From Pyrenophora tritici-repentis (Eukaryota > Ascomycota > Dothideomycetes > Pleosporales > Pleosporaceae): a stretch of DNA of 64,000 nt. Positions 1-11,822 of this stretch are shown piece after piece. The stretch spans positions 372,001 to 436,000 of the forward strand of contig NC_089391.1 of NCBI RefSeq assembly GCF_003171515.1. The letters run 5' to 3'. A program made the position numbers and the translations under genes. Within the stretch, counting starts at the first letter, position 1, and each line of letters starts with the position of its first letter. The notes under the pieces are model-generated. The model was not told the DNA's origin and searched no databases. It saw only the letters and a program-made list of their open reading frames with translations.

Positions 1-50
1 GGGAGATGCAGCGTTACGGCGCATTTAAAGCTATCTAAACTTAGGCGGAC

Positions 51-473
51 TTCGAGCGAGCACTGCGTAACGCAGAGACGGCCAACCGTGCCCTGACCGC
101 TCCGACATCGTCCTAGGGGATTACATATAGCTCTAACGGGCGAAGGGTGAAGCGCCCTAACGCCCACGCAGACCAGGGTGGAAAGAGGCAGGATCGGAAG
201 CCCTCTACCTAGTCTGGCAGAGCGTCCCCTAGTCGTACCGATGGTGGTTCGAAGGGCAACCGCTCGTACAACTCCCAATACTCCTCTAACAAAGGGTATA
301 GGGATAGTCGTAACGATAGACGTCGTGAGGACAGCCATGAAGGCCGCCGCGAAAACAACCGGCACGAGGATCGCCAGGACGGCAAGCAACCTCAACCGCA
401 TTGGAAGCAGCGAAGTCGCGACAACCAAGGCAAGACCGATAAGTCAGGAGACTCGGGAAAAGCTAACCCCTAG
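51..473 (+). pseudogene. Gag C-terminal remnant of a Ty3/Gypsy-like element
   Basis: Frame 3 reads as a low-complexity, Arg/Asn/Asp/Gln-rich tail typical of the nucleocapsid end of LTR-retrotransposon Gag. It is interrupted by two TAG codons (near 111 and 210), both of which could be former CAG. The frame ends at TAG 471-473, just as the protease frame opens one base back (-1), as in many Gypsy elements. No zinc knuckle is visible in what remains. The 5' part lies outside the window or is lost. The assignment rests mainly on the protease immediately downstream. Confidence 0.55.
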
Positions 474-778
474 TTGCAAACCTCTCCCGGTTGCCCCTAG
501 GGAAGAACTCTAACGGGAAACAGCTTCGCATTGTCATAAATGTAGAAGTTAACCTCCCCGATGGCACCGCGGTGCCTCTCCGAGCGCTGTACGACTCTGG
601 AGCTGAGATTAATATTATTAGTCTCCACGCAGTACAGCGCCACAAGATGGAACATGCATTGTTCTATGCTCGCCCGATAGCGAGCTTCCTCGACGACAAG
701 CAGTTGCGACTGCTAAAGCCGTACGACATCACTGTCCATTGCAAGGACGACGAAGGCACGTCAAAAGTAGTCGGCCCT
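464..778 (+). pseudogene. Retropepsin (protease) fragment of Gypsy pol
   Basis: This frame carries a retroviral-type aspartic protease core: a beta-strand-rich lead, then the active-site motif ALYDSGAEINII (the usual D-S/T-G-A). It starts in the -1 frame relative to the Gag remnant, suggesting a Gag-Pol frameshift arrangement. The reading frame is cut at about 778, where hAT-1 begins. No reverse transcriptase or integrase resumes beyond the hAT, so only a stub remains. Confidence 0.7.
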
Positions 779-3700
779 CAGAGGCATAGTTGCCAACAAG
801 CCAGCCAAGCCAATCTGGGACTTCAGCTTGGCTGGCTTGCAGTTTTCTATAGGCGAGCTTGGCTGGCTTGGCTTGACTGCTCTAAAATAGGCGGATTGGC
901 TTGATGAGATTGATGGCTTGAGGTTCTTGGCATTTATTTTGGTGTTGAGTTTCAGTATTCGCCCTCGTCATCCCATGTGCTTACATTGTACAAAATATCC
1001 ATCTCCGTGTCAGTTATCGCTGCCTTTGTGGCTACCTGATCGTCTCCCAAGCCAGCTCTCCGCCACCGTCGTACGCACTGTATCGCCGCCAAAAGCTGAG
1101 GTTGTATAGCCCTTCGGCGCGGCTCTAGCAAGTCGCCGAGTTCGCTAAACATGCGCTCACACTCGCAGCTTGACGCTGGGATAGAGAGGACGTCAAGCGC
1201 AAGCTTGCTAAGGCTGGGGTAGTAGTCGCGCAGCGCTACCCAGTATTTTATAGGGTTGTTGGCGTGTTGTGAACCCTTTTCCACGCGCGACTCGCTCCTC
1301 TTCCACCTGTCGTACTCATCCTCCGCTACTTCGTTGGCGGTGCTAGCCCTAGGGTCGATGATGCCGTCGATCGCGTCGTCTATATCGCTTAAGAATACGT
1401 TTGGACGACGTATAGCGCGCGGCGCGGTGTTATACTCAGCCCAAAGGGCGCGAAAACGGCGGTTATTATCGTCGAGCCAGTCAGGCTTGTCAGCCCATGC
1501 TGTGTCGCAGTACGTTCTAAGGTATGGATGGAGTATTGTAGCGGCGTAGTAAGCGGGCGAGAGATCTAATTTGGCGCAGTACTCGTTAGCTTTTGTCCAC
1601 GCCGCGCGCAAATTAATCGCGAGATGGTCCTCTGGCGCCTCAGGGTGCGCGTTGTAGTTAACGGCCTCGTACGCCTTAACGCGCTCCTCGTAGTACCTAA
1701 GTATATACTCAAATACTGGGATAATCTCAGCAATATCACCAAACCCACCACTCTTACTGCGTCCTTCAAGGCGTTTTGTAGCAGCTTTCAGCGGCTTTAA
1801 GACGTCCATATACTCTGTAACAACTGCCCAGTCAGCAGCTGTAAGGCCGTCTGATCGCATCCACGGCTGCGCTTCAGGCAGCCTGTTGCCACGACTTTGG
1901 GCGTACGTGTCCTCATCTCGCACGCGTCTTATATGGTGATTGGCGTAAGCGTTAAGTGCTGGCTGCAGCTTTACAGCGCGCTCAAAGCATGAGTAGTAGG
2001 AGTTCCAGCGGGTGACAACCGGCTTAACGGGCTCAAGGATCCTGCGCTCATTGGCGGGCGCGTTAGTAGGCAGCTCACGATGGGCGAGGCGCTGAAAGTC
2101 AGCAAAAAGCGCGTTCTGCTGGGGTGTCTTGATGTAGTTAACAACGCCTAGCAAGACTCCTAAAGGGCCGTCGCGCCTCCACTCACTCATATACTCGTCC
2201 TCATCAGCAAACTCGCTCGCATCGTTGTCGTAGGCTTGAGAGTCCTGGCCCTAAAGGAGTATCTGGCTAATGAGGTTAAGTGTATGAGGACCGCAGCGGG
2301 GGCGACGATGGGTGGCGTTAAAGCCCATCGTCTGTGCGAGAGCGAGCACTGCGCTGTCGTTGTTGCTCGCATTATCAAGCACAAAGTAGCCGACTGTAAG
2401 TGGGTTGATACCAAACTCCTGCATCGTTTTACGGATCACCTCAGCCATCCGCTCCCCACTGTGGGCGCCTGTTAACTGCGGCAGCGCAATAGGTAGGTCC
2501 ATTAAGTCGCCCTGGCTGTTGACGTAGTGCGCAACGATGCCTAAGAAGCCACGCTTGCCGCCCTTAGTCGTCCAGCCGTCAAAGCTTAGGTGGATCTTGC
2601 TCAGCGCTTGCGACAGCTCCTTAATAACGAGTGGCTTTAGGTAATCGTACAGGCGCATAACGTAGCGCGAGACGCTCATATGAGATGTCCAGAGCGCTTT
2701 CTCTGCCTCTGGGTTGGCTACTGCAAGAAGTCGTCGAAACGCTGGTGTTGTGAACTCCGAGAGTGGATGATTATTCTCGACAAGCCAGTCTACTGCGGCG
2801 AGCCTGAAGCGGTGGGTACTGAAGCCAACGAGCTCGTTGGCAACTGTTTGGGAGACGCTTGTTGTACCAACTTTGAGCACTCGATGGAGGAGACTCTCTT
2901 GTATAGCAACCGCCGACTTGCCAGGCGCCCGGTGGCTATGGCCAGGCCTTTGCTCCATTAAGTGACGCGCTGCAGCTGATACAGCGCGCGTTGTTTCGAA
3001 GATGCCACCACGGCCAGCGTCGATAAACTTGCGCTCGTGGCAGTATCGACACACGAAGTATATGCGGTTTGGGTCCTTAAGCAGCGCAACGCGGAAACCG
3101 TACAAATATATCCAGCTTTTGCGCTGGCGTGACTCTACCACAGGCTTTATGTACTTTGGCAAACGAGTCCAATCAATGCCATCAAAGTTATCCTCAAGGT
3201 GCACGTCAAAGCCCTTATCCGCGAGCTCTTCAGGTGCGTCTTGAGATAAGGCTACTGTTGCCTCCTCGCTGCCTTCCTTAGGCGCAATAATAGCGTCCTC
3301 AGCTTGTGACTCTCGCAATTGTGACTCAAAATCGGTGGCCTGGGACGCTTCAACTAGGGCTTTACGGGGCGATCGACGCGGCGGCAAGAGTACGACGGGC
3401 TGGCTGGCAGTACCGCGAGGCGCGACTTTAGTGCGCTTATTTGGGGTAACAAGAGCGTCTAAGACGCGTTTTTTGGCCGGCATAATAGCGACGATAAGAG
3501 CACGACAGGAATAAAAACCCTAAGAAAGAGCTAGAACGCTGGTAGTTACGTTGCACGTTTGTGTTGTTCCGCAGCGACGCGTTACTAGTAGAGCAACACT
3601 ACGGTAGCGTCGTCAGGGGCGAGTTCAGATGGCTCATTTAGAACACTAAAACACCAAAATCGACGCGCTCACAACCTAACAAACTGCAAAAACTTAGCCT

Positions 3701-3968
3701 AACAAAACACCAAATACTTGCAAATATTTGCAAATATTACAATCTTTATGCTTGTTTGTTTGGTAAAAAAAGCTACCTATGTTTGATTCATGTTTGTTTG
3801 TTGCGGAGTCTGCCTAAGGCTACCTAGCGATCAAGCCCATTAAGCTCACCAATCAAGCCTCACTAATCGACCTATCAAGCCCATCAAAGCAAGCTCAACA
3901 CCAAGAAAACGTTAATCAAAGCCAGTATAGGGCCTGAAGCTTGATTGATTTGATTGTTGGCATCTCTG
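779..3968 (-). mobile_element. hAT-1 DNA transposon
   Basis: The termini are imperfect inverted repeats beginning CAGAG, the hAT signature: left CAGAGGCATAGTTGCCAACA, right (reverse complement) CAGAGATGCCAACAATCAA. Both subterminal regions are crowded with CAAGCC/GGCTTG motifs (left 800-900, right 3830-3960), as expected of transposase-binding subterminal repeats. The transposase is on the minus strand inside. No 8-bp target duplication is evident (left flank TCGGCCCT, right flank CTAATTAG), so one end may be rearranged. A second CAACAATCAAGCC-type end at about 4036-4061 is an alternative right boundary. Confidence 0.75.
952..3483 (-). pseudogene. hAT-1 transposase, one in-frame stop
   Basis: DDE-type hAT transposase that would cut and paste its own element in the nucleus. 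From the start at 3483: a basic N-terminus, a BED-like zinc-finger region (CRYCHERK), the RNase H-like core with LSFDGWTT and VLDNASNND, then the C-terminal dimerisation domain (NPIKYW, LSIPASSCECERMFSELG). The single open frame is broken only by TAG at 2251-2253, after ...SQILL; downstream sequence stays in the same frame to the stop at 952. The codon could be a former TGG (TpG to TpA). hAT-2 has a stop at the equivalent codon. There is no intron consensus around it. Confidence 0.85.
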
Positions 3969-4168
3969 CTAATTAGGTATGCACGTCCCTACAGTAGGCT
4001 CGTGTCAGGCCTAGATAGGAATCAAGCCGCCGATCGGCTTGATTGTTGACAAGCCTGAGAGTCCTAGAATAGAGCAGAACTTGCGCTAATGTAAATTCTA
4101 GCAGAGCTCTACGTACTCGTTCAGAGATAAGGTTACAAGGAGCCTTCTACGAACCCTAGCTCTTCTAC

Positions 4169-5696
4169 CTAGGACCAATCACCTTCGAGCTCGAGCTTTT
4201 CACCTCTCTCTGATGCAGCAAGGAGCTCCTGAATCTTCCAAGGCTTGTAGTCGTACCCAAGAGGGAAATTAGTGTTAGCAAAAGGCGTTTTGTCGACAAG
4301 AGGACTAGCTGCAGCGTCGTACATATCGTATGCATACTTTTCGGCGTCGTGACTTGTCAGCCATTTCCTCACTGTCGGGGGCGTCTTGCTAGTACCCTTT
4401 TCCAAGGCTTCCCAATCTGTCTTATGCAGATTCTCGCGATTCTGAAATCCAAGGAGCTGAGCGCAGGCGACACGTTGGAAACGAAGAAGGTTGTAAACAC
4501 GGCAGGCAAGTGATATGTCTTCGTTGCCTCGGCCACTCTGGAAAGCCATGTGTAGGCAAGCGGCCAGTGTATATCCATCTTCCATTGCCATGGTGGCTCC
4601 ACTTCCAGAGGTAGGGAGGAAAGCATGAGCGGCATCACCCATCTGGACAACACGGCCCTGTGGCGAGACCATCTTCGGCTGCGGGTTGCGCCACATCAAC
4701 TTCCAGTCGACGGCTTTGCCTCCAGGAGTGGCTTTGATCAGCTCCGTATAGAAAGGTGCCCAGTTTTTCACATATGGCAGGGCATTCTCAACCGGTGCAT
4801 TCTGTGCCCAGATCTCTTCTGCATTCCCGGTGTCCTATTCTCTTAGTAAGCTTTGTATTAATTAGATTCGAGAACGCGGGATAAATTACCTTGTGCGTCA
4901 ACGTCCAGAAGATAGTACTCTCGTTCTTCCCAAACACGCCATGCACATTGGGCCCAAAATAAATCCCGATGTAAGTTTTAGCTCCACCAAACTCTTTTGC
5001 AATGACCGGGCTTTCCAATGCAGGTCCAGCTGGGAAGGAGGATCTGTAAACCGCAAAGCTACTACTGATAGCTGCCTCCTTGCTTCCGGTGATGAGTTCC
5101 CACGACGTTGAACCCACGCCATCAGCTGCAACGATAAGATCTGCCTCTATCACTCTACCATCGGCAAGTCTGACCCTGCCAGATATACTGCTTTCGTGGT
5201 ATTCCTGTACACTAGTGTTGAAATTAACCGAGATGCCAATGTCGATCGCGTAGTTGAAGAGGACTTCATGGAAATCGCTACGGTTAATAGGGAGAGCGTC
5301 GTCGCCTTCTGGAGCCGACGGTACCCTCCCGAGGAAAGTACCGTCGTACTTTTTCATAACAGTGAAGGGTTCGTACGCGAACACGGATAGACGCTCCATG
5401 AAACCAGGCCACTTTTTAGGCGAACGCAGGGCCGGGGCCTGAACCACGATAAGGTCTCCTAAGTAACTGTTAGTATTATATTCATTACTGCTGATACTGT
5501 AGGAAACGATAGGGATTAGCATGATCGGATAGGACTAACCAAGCGAGCTAAGCCCAGAACGGCGCTCAATCACTCGAACATTGTGGCCTTTTCGGTACGC
5601 CTCGATGGCAAAGGAGAGGCCACCGATTCCTCCTCCAACCACGAGGATTGAAAGATTGGTCGCCGGTGAGCGTTCGAAATCGACCCTACTGGCCAT
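4169..5696 (-). CDS. FAD-dependent monooxygenase, three exons
   Basis: Exons 5696-5540, 5458-4890 and 4834-4169 give 463 aa. The introns (81 and 55 nt) have GTTAGT and GTAATT donors and TTACTTAG/GAATAG acceptors, and the splices keep frame. The fold is the PHBH/salicylate-hydroxylase type: dinucleotide motif VVGGGIGG near residue 20, ADGVGS in the middle, and GDAAHAF followed by GATMAMEDG in exon 3, binding the FAD ribityl/pyrophosphate. Family members use NAD(P)H and O2 to hydroxylate or epoxidise small molecules, often in fungal secondary metabolism; the substrate here is unknown. No other pathway gene is in the window. Start chosen as the first ATG giving the full GxGxxG region. All key motifs are intact, so it is probably functional. 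Confidence 0.88.
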
Positions 5697-6436
5697 ATCG
5701 AAAAATGTGTGCTTCTAGTCGGTCGCTGTTTGTTCTGGAGGTTGAATCTATGAATTGTGCTTGAAATGTTTTATTCCTCTCGTAGATTTATAGGTTAGTT
5801 ATAGATTATAGGTTATCTTAGACACTCTAATCTCGGCTCTAAGTCTCCGTTGATCTTCTACAGAATGAGTGCTAAAGGTCTCTGTTGATACGGCTAAGGT
5901 ATCGGAATCACCTTCGTTGCAACGAGTTGAAATGATTGTGATTGTTCTTGTTGTTCTATGGAGGTGGAGGGAGGTCGGCAGTAAGGCAGCAGCTAGAGCT
6001 CGGACCACACGGCTTAGTCAGCCGTGTAATCCAAGCTCGTGCATGCAGCAACCAGCTGCCTTATCTACCGCAGGTTCGATTCCCAACAGTCTCTTTCACG
6101 GATGACGGATGTTGTCTACTTCCGAAGTGTGAACACGTGTAAGTATAGACGCCGTAGATCGATTATTGCCCAGTAGATCTAACTGTGCCATATGTCCGTT
6201 CCGTTCGTCGTCCGTCCCCATGTGACGAAAATCCCTGTGGGCTGAGAATGACCAATCGGATCGCGCACTTCTCTACGAACATTACGACCCGGTAGCCGAC
6301 AGGGTTTCTTAGCACGTAGGGATGGACGTTATTAGTGCTTTAGATCAACAAATAGGATGATTGTTAGATAGTTATAGCGGAAAACACGGGTATACGATTG
6401 ATCGTTCTTGATTAATAATTCCATGTGATGGATAAG
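5697..6436. other. Gene-free stretch between monooxygenase and Copia-C
   Basis: No convincing gene. Positions 5883-6350 begin TGTTGATACGG and end ATCAACA, so they could be an old solo LTR, but the flanks show no target duplication. A diverged, reverse-complement relative of its first ~70 bases lies at about 26610-26690. The monooxygenase promoter is expected within the first few hundred bases; no clear TATA box stands out. Confidence 0.35.
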
Positions 6437-6601
6437 TGTCAGATAGCAGGCGTGTCGAGCCGAAAGTGCCGACACCGCTAGCTAATAACGGGTTAGCGTC
6501 TTAGCAGAACAAAACTCTCAGCGCGCACCTTAGAACAGACACAAGAACAAAGAAATCATAAACATCCATCACTTTTGTGCAATATCTTATCTGATCTGAC
6601 A
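6437..6601 (+). repeat. Copia-C 5' LTR
   Basis: 165-bp direct repeat starting TGTCAGATAGCAGG and ending ATCTGACA, matched at 11536-11700. The last ~60 bases (ATCCATCACTTTTGTGCAAT region) are shared with the LTRs at 38870-39033 and 54727-54890, but the first ~100 bases are not. Confidence 0.93.
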
Positions 6602-6646
6602 ATTAAGAGTCTCACTGCCTCTATAAAGAGCAACGAACACGCAATA

Positions 6647-7999
6647 ATGACGATAAACCAGAACCAGAGGGACGCGACAGTTATCCTAACCGACTCGAGC
6701 AAATGGATCCCCTGGTACCGCCAAATCAAGATGCAATGCGAAGCCCTAGAGATATGGGACATTGTAGATCCAGCGGGCAACACACAGCCTCGTACAAAGC
6801 CGACCGAACCTCTCCCTCCACTCGTATCCGACTATGAACCAGCCGCTGCTCTGAGAAATACATCATCAGCTCCATCCTCCTCTACACGAACCGCGAGAGC
6901 CAATGCCCGAGCGCCTACACAAGATACAGTTGACATAGTCAACCCTGCTGTTCAAACTCCAGCCATACCAGCTCGATACTCAGAACTCTCAGCGGAGGGG
7001 AAGGAGGCATACGATGGGGACTCAAGGGAATTCAAGATGGTTTTTGAATCATACAAAATACGCGAACGAAACTATCGAGACGAACGCACAAACATTGCGG
7101 CAATGATCAGACACCTAAATGCAACAGTTAGCCCACACCTCTAAGTGAGCTGCTTTGAGGAACATGGAACTCTCCGCACCTGGATCACAAACCTCCAGGT
7201 AGCAGTTGGAGTAGACCTCGACGATGAGATCAGAAGGGTACGAGAGAGGTACCACGATTCCTTGAGACCTATGAGAAGCCCGCAAAATTGGGAATCATGG
7301 CTCAGCGAATACGACCAAGCTGCAACTCGCGCCGAAGCCCTAAAGATAGGGGACGTGATACAAAGCAAGCTGGTTGTGGACGACTTCCTAAAAGCAATCT
7401 CTAAGATTGCCCCAGCATGGATGGCAACATTCACTGGAGCGGGAAGCGACCGGAACAATATAGAAAGAAGGCAGATGATGAAACTCTTCCGCGAACACAT
7501 GAGCCTAGCTCACCCAACACGAGGCAAATCAAGAAGTGCCTTTATGACGGGTGAAGCAGCCTACGCGGCGAGCGGTGAATCCGACTCGAACACACAGGGG
7601 GACGCCTCAAGTGTGCAAATTAGAGCGCCATCTACCAACCCTAGCCAGGGAAACCAAAGGCAAACAAACAAACGCAAAATGAATGCACCTGGCAACAAGT
7701 CCAAGCAATTCCAGAAAAGGAATACAGCAGAAGCTGGCGATATATGTCCTGCTTGTGAACAACGCCATGACATCAGTAGCTGCTACTATGTCAACCCAAC
7801 TTTGGAGACCCCAGATTGGTTCAAACCGAACAAACACATCACAAAGCTGGTACAGTACAAACTTCAGCATGATGCAGACTTACAAAGAATAATACAGGAA
7901 ACAAACCTGGAAACGAAGCGACCACGCCTAACTACGGCATCACGATCGATTACACCCTACATCAAGATATCACAAACACCGGACTCAGTCACTGATTGA
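6647..7999 (+). pseudogene. Copia-C Gag, one internal stop
   Basis: Structural protein of the element. The first ATG after the LTR (6647) opens a frame with the Copia Gag pattern WIPWYRQIKMQCEALEIWDI near the N-terminus. TAA at 7142-7144 interrupts it; the same frame continues through the capsid-like region (WITNLQVAVG... DVIQSKLVVDDFLKAI) to a basic tail with CPACEQRHDISSCYYV (C-x2-C-x3-H-x5-C, a degenerate knuckle). TGA at 7997-7999 separates it from protease in the same frame. Both stops are one transition away from sense codons (CAA; CGA or TGG). Confidence 0.85.
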
Positions 8000-10900
8000 C
8001 TAGATGGACGCGAGATCTCGAGGCTGGACGAGGGCATGATGAAAGCGGCATTCAATGCGAGCAATCAAGGATACCCATTAAAGGATGCATTCATCCTGGA
8101 TTCTGGCTCGACGACGCACATCTGCAACAACCTCTCAAGGCTCGAAGACGTACGCCCGCCTGCGATGGGAGATTACATTTGGGCTGGCAACTCAAGGGTT
8201 TGGATACAAGGATACGGAGCAGTCAAGGTGACGGCAGAGGGGGCTCAGGGCAAACAAATTCTACACCTAAGCAATGTTGCCTGGTGCCCAGACTTCCTCT
8301 GCAGCCTCGTATCATTCAGGCTGCTCCGAAGACAAGGTATATGGTGGGACAATCGAGGAGACCCGACAAGCCTACGACGATGGGATGGTTCAACCATTGC
8401 CACCTTATCGGAACACTATGGGCAATGGGTTATCGAGCCACCTACTACATCAACTTCAGCCTTTCATGTGCGTATGAATCGAGCCAAACGATCACCACAA
8501 AAGGCTACTGCCATACTATGGCACAAACGACTCGGACATCCCGGGCCATCCGCGATCGAGCACCTCGTGCAGCAATCTGAGGGGGTGAGGATCAAGGGCA
8601 TCACCACCGTGGAGTGTGACGCCTGCGGCAGGTCAAAATCGAAACGACAAATACGCAGGACGCCTAGACTGAACGACGAAGGGCCAGGTGAAAGGGTAGC
8701 CATCGACTTCCATGAGTATGAGGACGGCAGTTTCACCAAGGAGAAGAGCCAAATGCTGATCACTTGCCGACGGTCCCGATACACATGGGACTTCTACTTC
8801 AAGGACAACAGACCGGCTCGCTCAATCATTCGCCTCCTAGGCCTCTTCGTCCAGTTCATGAAGAAACAATTCAACATCACAGTCAAAGTCATCGAGACTG
8901 ACAACGAGATCGTTACCGTCAAACAAGAGGTCGAAAAATGGTGCACGTCCCTATCAATCAAACTCGAGCCCTCCGCTCCAGATACTCAAGCTCAAAACGG
9001 AGGAGCTGAGCGCTCAGGGGTGTTATAAAAGAAAAGGCACGCGCAATTCGACTGGATGCAAACCTTCCATGGGAACTCTGGCCAGAAACTACCAGAGCGG
9101 CGGTATACCTATACAATCGAACGCCAAATTACCCAAACAATTGGAAGACACCATACGAAATATTCTATACACACGCAGCTGCCATGAACGGCATAGTCAC
9201 CGGACCTCGAAAACCAAATCAAGCTCACCTAAAAGCATATGGGTGTAAGGCTTTCGCAATGACAGACGACACCCACAGAGGAAAGTCCAGGCTACAGAGA
9301 CTAGATCCGAAGGCCTGGATTGGATACCTAGTGGGATACCAGTCGACGAACATTTACCGCATATGGATCCCATCTATGGCAAAGGTAATCAGCACTCGCG
9401 ACGTAGTGTTTGACGAAGAAACAATCTTCAATGGCAAGACTGAGGACCTGATGGACAATCTCATGCACAACACCCTAGAGGAAATCGCAACGTGGGTGAG
9501 AACAGTCGAACTCCCAGGTACTCAGAGCCAACAAGCAGAAACCGAGACGTTCTACGAGGACGATACGACGCAGGAAGAGAGCCCGCGCACTCAGAAAACC
9601 AGATACCACCAAGGAAGGAAGGTGGTAGAGGCATATCTAACCCCGCCACCAACTCCTCCACCTGTGGCCTTGCTAGTTCAAGGAGAGGTGAACAACGAGG
9701 ATATGACGAACATGTCCAACCAATCAACATCAATGACCAGTCCATGGGCAGCCGCATTCATGGCCGGCACCGAATCAGGACACATTGGTCAACACGAAGG
9801 AAAGTCAATCGACAAGGCTCAGGTGAAGAGACTACTATCCAAGGGAATCAAGCCCCATCGTAACCAGCTACCGCCACTCCCAACAGCATACTCAAAGCTG
9901 GAAGACCATCCACTATACGAAATGTTCAAGGAAGCAGAAAAGACACACCTTCGGAGTCACCAACAAATGAAGTCATGGACTGAGGTCCAAGCATCACCAG
10001 TCAAACGAGCAGGGCACCAGATCCTAGACTGTATGTGGGTATACACCTACAAACTCGACAAGCATCACCGCCTCATCAAATGCAAGGCAAGATTGGTAGT
10101 AAGGGGAGACCAACAACGCAACATCACCTCCCAAGACACATACGCAGCAACATTGGCAGGACGCTCATTCAGAATGCTTATGGCAATCGCCGCCAAATAC
10201 GATCTTGAGCTGAAACAATACGACGTCACTAATGCTTTTGTGCATGCTGCAATCGACAGAGAAATATACATGAGGATGCCAAAAGGATATCAGAAGCCTG
10301 GCACTCTACTCAAAGTGCAAAAGGCACTCTACGGGCTCCGGATCTCACCATTACTGTGGCAGAAAGAATTCACCGCAACTCTTGCTTCGATAGGGTTTCA
10401 ACAAATACCACAGGAGCCATGCTGCATGATCAAAGACGGAGTTATCATCTTCTTCTATGTGGACGACATCATCGTTGCGTACCGTTCAAAGCAAGAATCA
10501 GAGGCCATGAAGGCCATCAACTGGATCCAAGAAAAATACGCTTGTACGGGAGGAGACAACTTACAGTGGTTTCTCGGTGTAGAGGTTATGCGCAATCGCA
10601 AGCAGAAGACCATACAGCTATCTCAAGCTGCATACGTCGACAAAATCAGTCAACTCATCAACCACCAAAATGTAAGGCATGATACGCCAATGTCAGGCAT
10701 CGAACTCCGACCACGAGAAGGACTCGCAGCACCAGCTGAAGTCAACAAGTACCAACGCAAGATTGGATCGCTTCTATTCGCTGCAGTCACAACAAGACCC
10801 GACATAGCCTTTGCAACATCACGACTTGCTCGCTTCCTAATCAATCCAAGTACAGAACACCAAGACGCTGCAGACCGTGTGCTCCTGTATCTCAAGAAAA

Positions 10901-11481
10901 CAGAATCCCTAGCCCTCGAACTCGGTAGAGGCGATGGCCTCGAGGTAGCAAGTGACGCGTCGTTTGCAGACAACACACTGGACAGGAAAAGCTCGCAGGG
11001 ATACGCAATCAAGCTGTTCGGAGGACTCATCGCCTGGAGAGCAAGCAAGCAAGATACTGTGACAACATCAACAACAGAAGCAGAGCTGCTTGCCCTATCA
11101 CAAGTTGCTAAGGAGGCAATCTTAACGTCGCGGTTGTTAAAAGAGCTTCAGGTAAAGCTAAGCAATCCAATTATCACAATCAAGTGCGACAATACTCAGA
11201 CGATCCGTCTAGTAAATGAAGACGTTGCCAAATTGCAAACAAAGCTTCGGCACGTTGACATACACAATCACTGGCTACGACAGGAGGTTACCCGAAAGGT
11301 GATCAAGGTAGAGTATGTGCCGTCTGACAACATGATCGCAGACGGGTTCACAAAGCCACTGCCAGCCAATAAATGGGCCAGGTTCCTTGATCAACTGGGA
11401 CTCGTCGAGCGCGAAGAAGCCCCGCTCAGAGAGATTGAGCTCAAGGAGGTGCAAGAGCAACTGGAAGGCCTCATTATGTAG
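8000..11481 (+). pseudogene. Copia-C Pol: protease, integrase, RT, RNase H
   Basis: Same frame as Gag until about 9016: protease motif ILDSGSTTHIC, integrase zinc domain (HKRLGHPG... CDACGRSK) and core with ETDNE. The frame then slips by one base at the GGGG near 9016, and the rest of integrase, RT and RNase H run uninterrupted to 11481. RT has KQYDVTNAFVHA, KALYGLRISPLLW and the catalytic FFYVDDI; RNase H has ASDASFADN, TTEAELLALSQ and KCDNTQT, ending with the H-containing VDIHNHWLR. A near-identical RT/RNase H 3' fragment lies at 39089-39950. Confidence 0.9.
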
Positions 11482-11535
11482 GATCGATCAACCAGTTTAT
11501 GCAGCTTGCAATATGCCTTCCAAGCTGAGGGGGTG

Positions 11536-11700
11536 TGTCAGATAGCAGGCGTGTCGAGCCGAAAGTGCCGACACCGCTAGCTAATAACGGGTTAGCGTCT
11601 TAGCAGAACAAAACTCTCAGCGTGCACCTTAGAACAGACACAAGAACAAATAAATCATAAACATCCATCACTTTTGTGCAATATCTTATCTGATCTGACA
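11536..11700 (+). repeat. Copia-C 3' LTR
   Basis: 165-bp repeat matching 6437-6601 except at a few single bases (for example GCGTGCACC for GCGCGCACC). It is immediately preceded by the polypurine tract CTGAGGGGGTG. Confidence 0.93.
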
Positions 11701-11822
11701 GGTGCTCATTTGCGTCTAGGAGTAGAATAGATGACTCTGGTAGTCTTGTGTTTGTGTTTAGAAGAACTCTTGGGATAGTCTTTATATCTCCTATACCTCT
11801 CTCGTTGTATAGGTTGAAGATA
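11701..11822 (-). repeat. Antisense LINE-B endonuclease fragment
   Basis: About 122 bp matching the reverse complement of LINE-B ORF2 across the point where the Gypsy sits in the main copy (end of 14220-14284 joined to 22381-22440). It is the uninterrupted version and so comes from another LINE-B copy. It sits directly between the Copia-C LTR and the LINE-B 5' region, at a probable recombination or 5'-inversion junction. Confidence 0.8.

Larger units (their letters stand above)
6437..11700 (+). mobile_element. Copia-C LTR retrotransposon
   Basis: A 5.26-kb element with 165-bp direct terminal repeats (TGTCAGATAG...ATCTGACA) that differ at only about two positions I could spot. A purine tract (GAGGGGGTG) lies just before the 3' LTR. 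Gene order is Gag, protease, integrase, RT, RNase H, i.e. Ty1/Copia. The flanks do not match (left ATAAG, right GGTGC), and the right flank is an antisense LINE-B scrap, so the ends were probably joined by recombination. Two nonsense codons and one frameshift make it non-autonomous. Confidence 0.92.

Noticed and set aside
2251..2253. Intron removing the stop in hAT-1 transposase
   Set aside because: No GT donor or AG acceptor with fungal consensus near the codon, and the flanking frame aligns without a gap to other hAT transposases.
3969..4061. Extending hAT-1 to 4052 or 4061
   Set aside because: CAACAATCAAGCC resembles the other end and CCTGAGAG is close to CCTCAGAG, but the CAGAG-type terminus at 3968 matches the superfamily consensus better; kept only as an alternative.
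5960..6100. Possible tRNA gene (GCAGGTTCGATTCCCAAC looks like a T arm)
   Set aside because: No matching acceptor stem, D arm or anticodon stem could be assembled around it.
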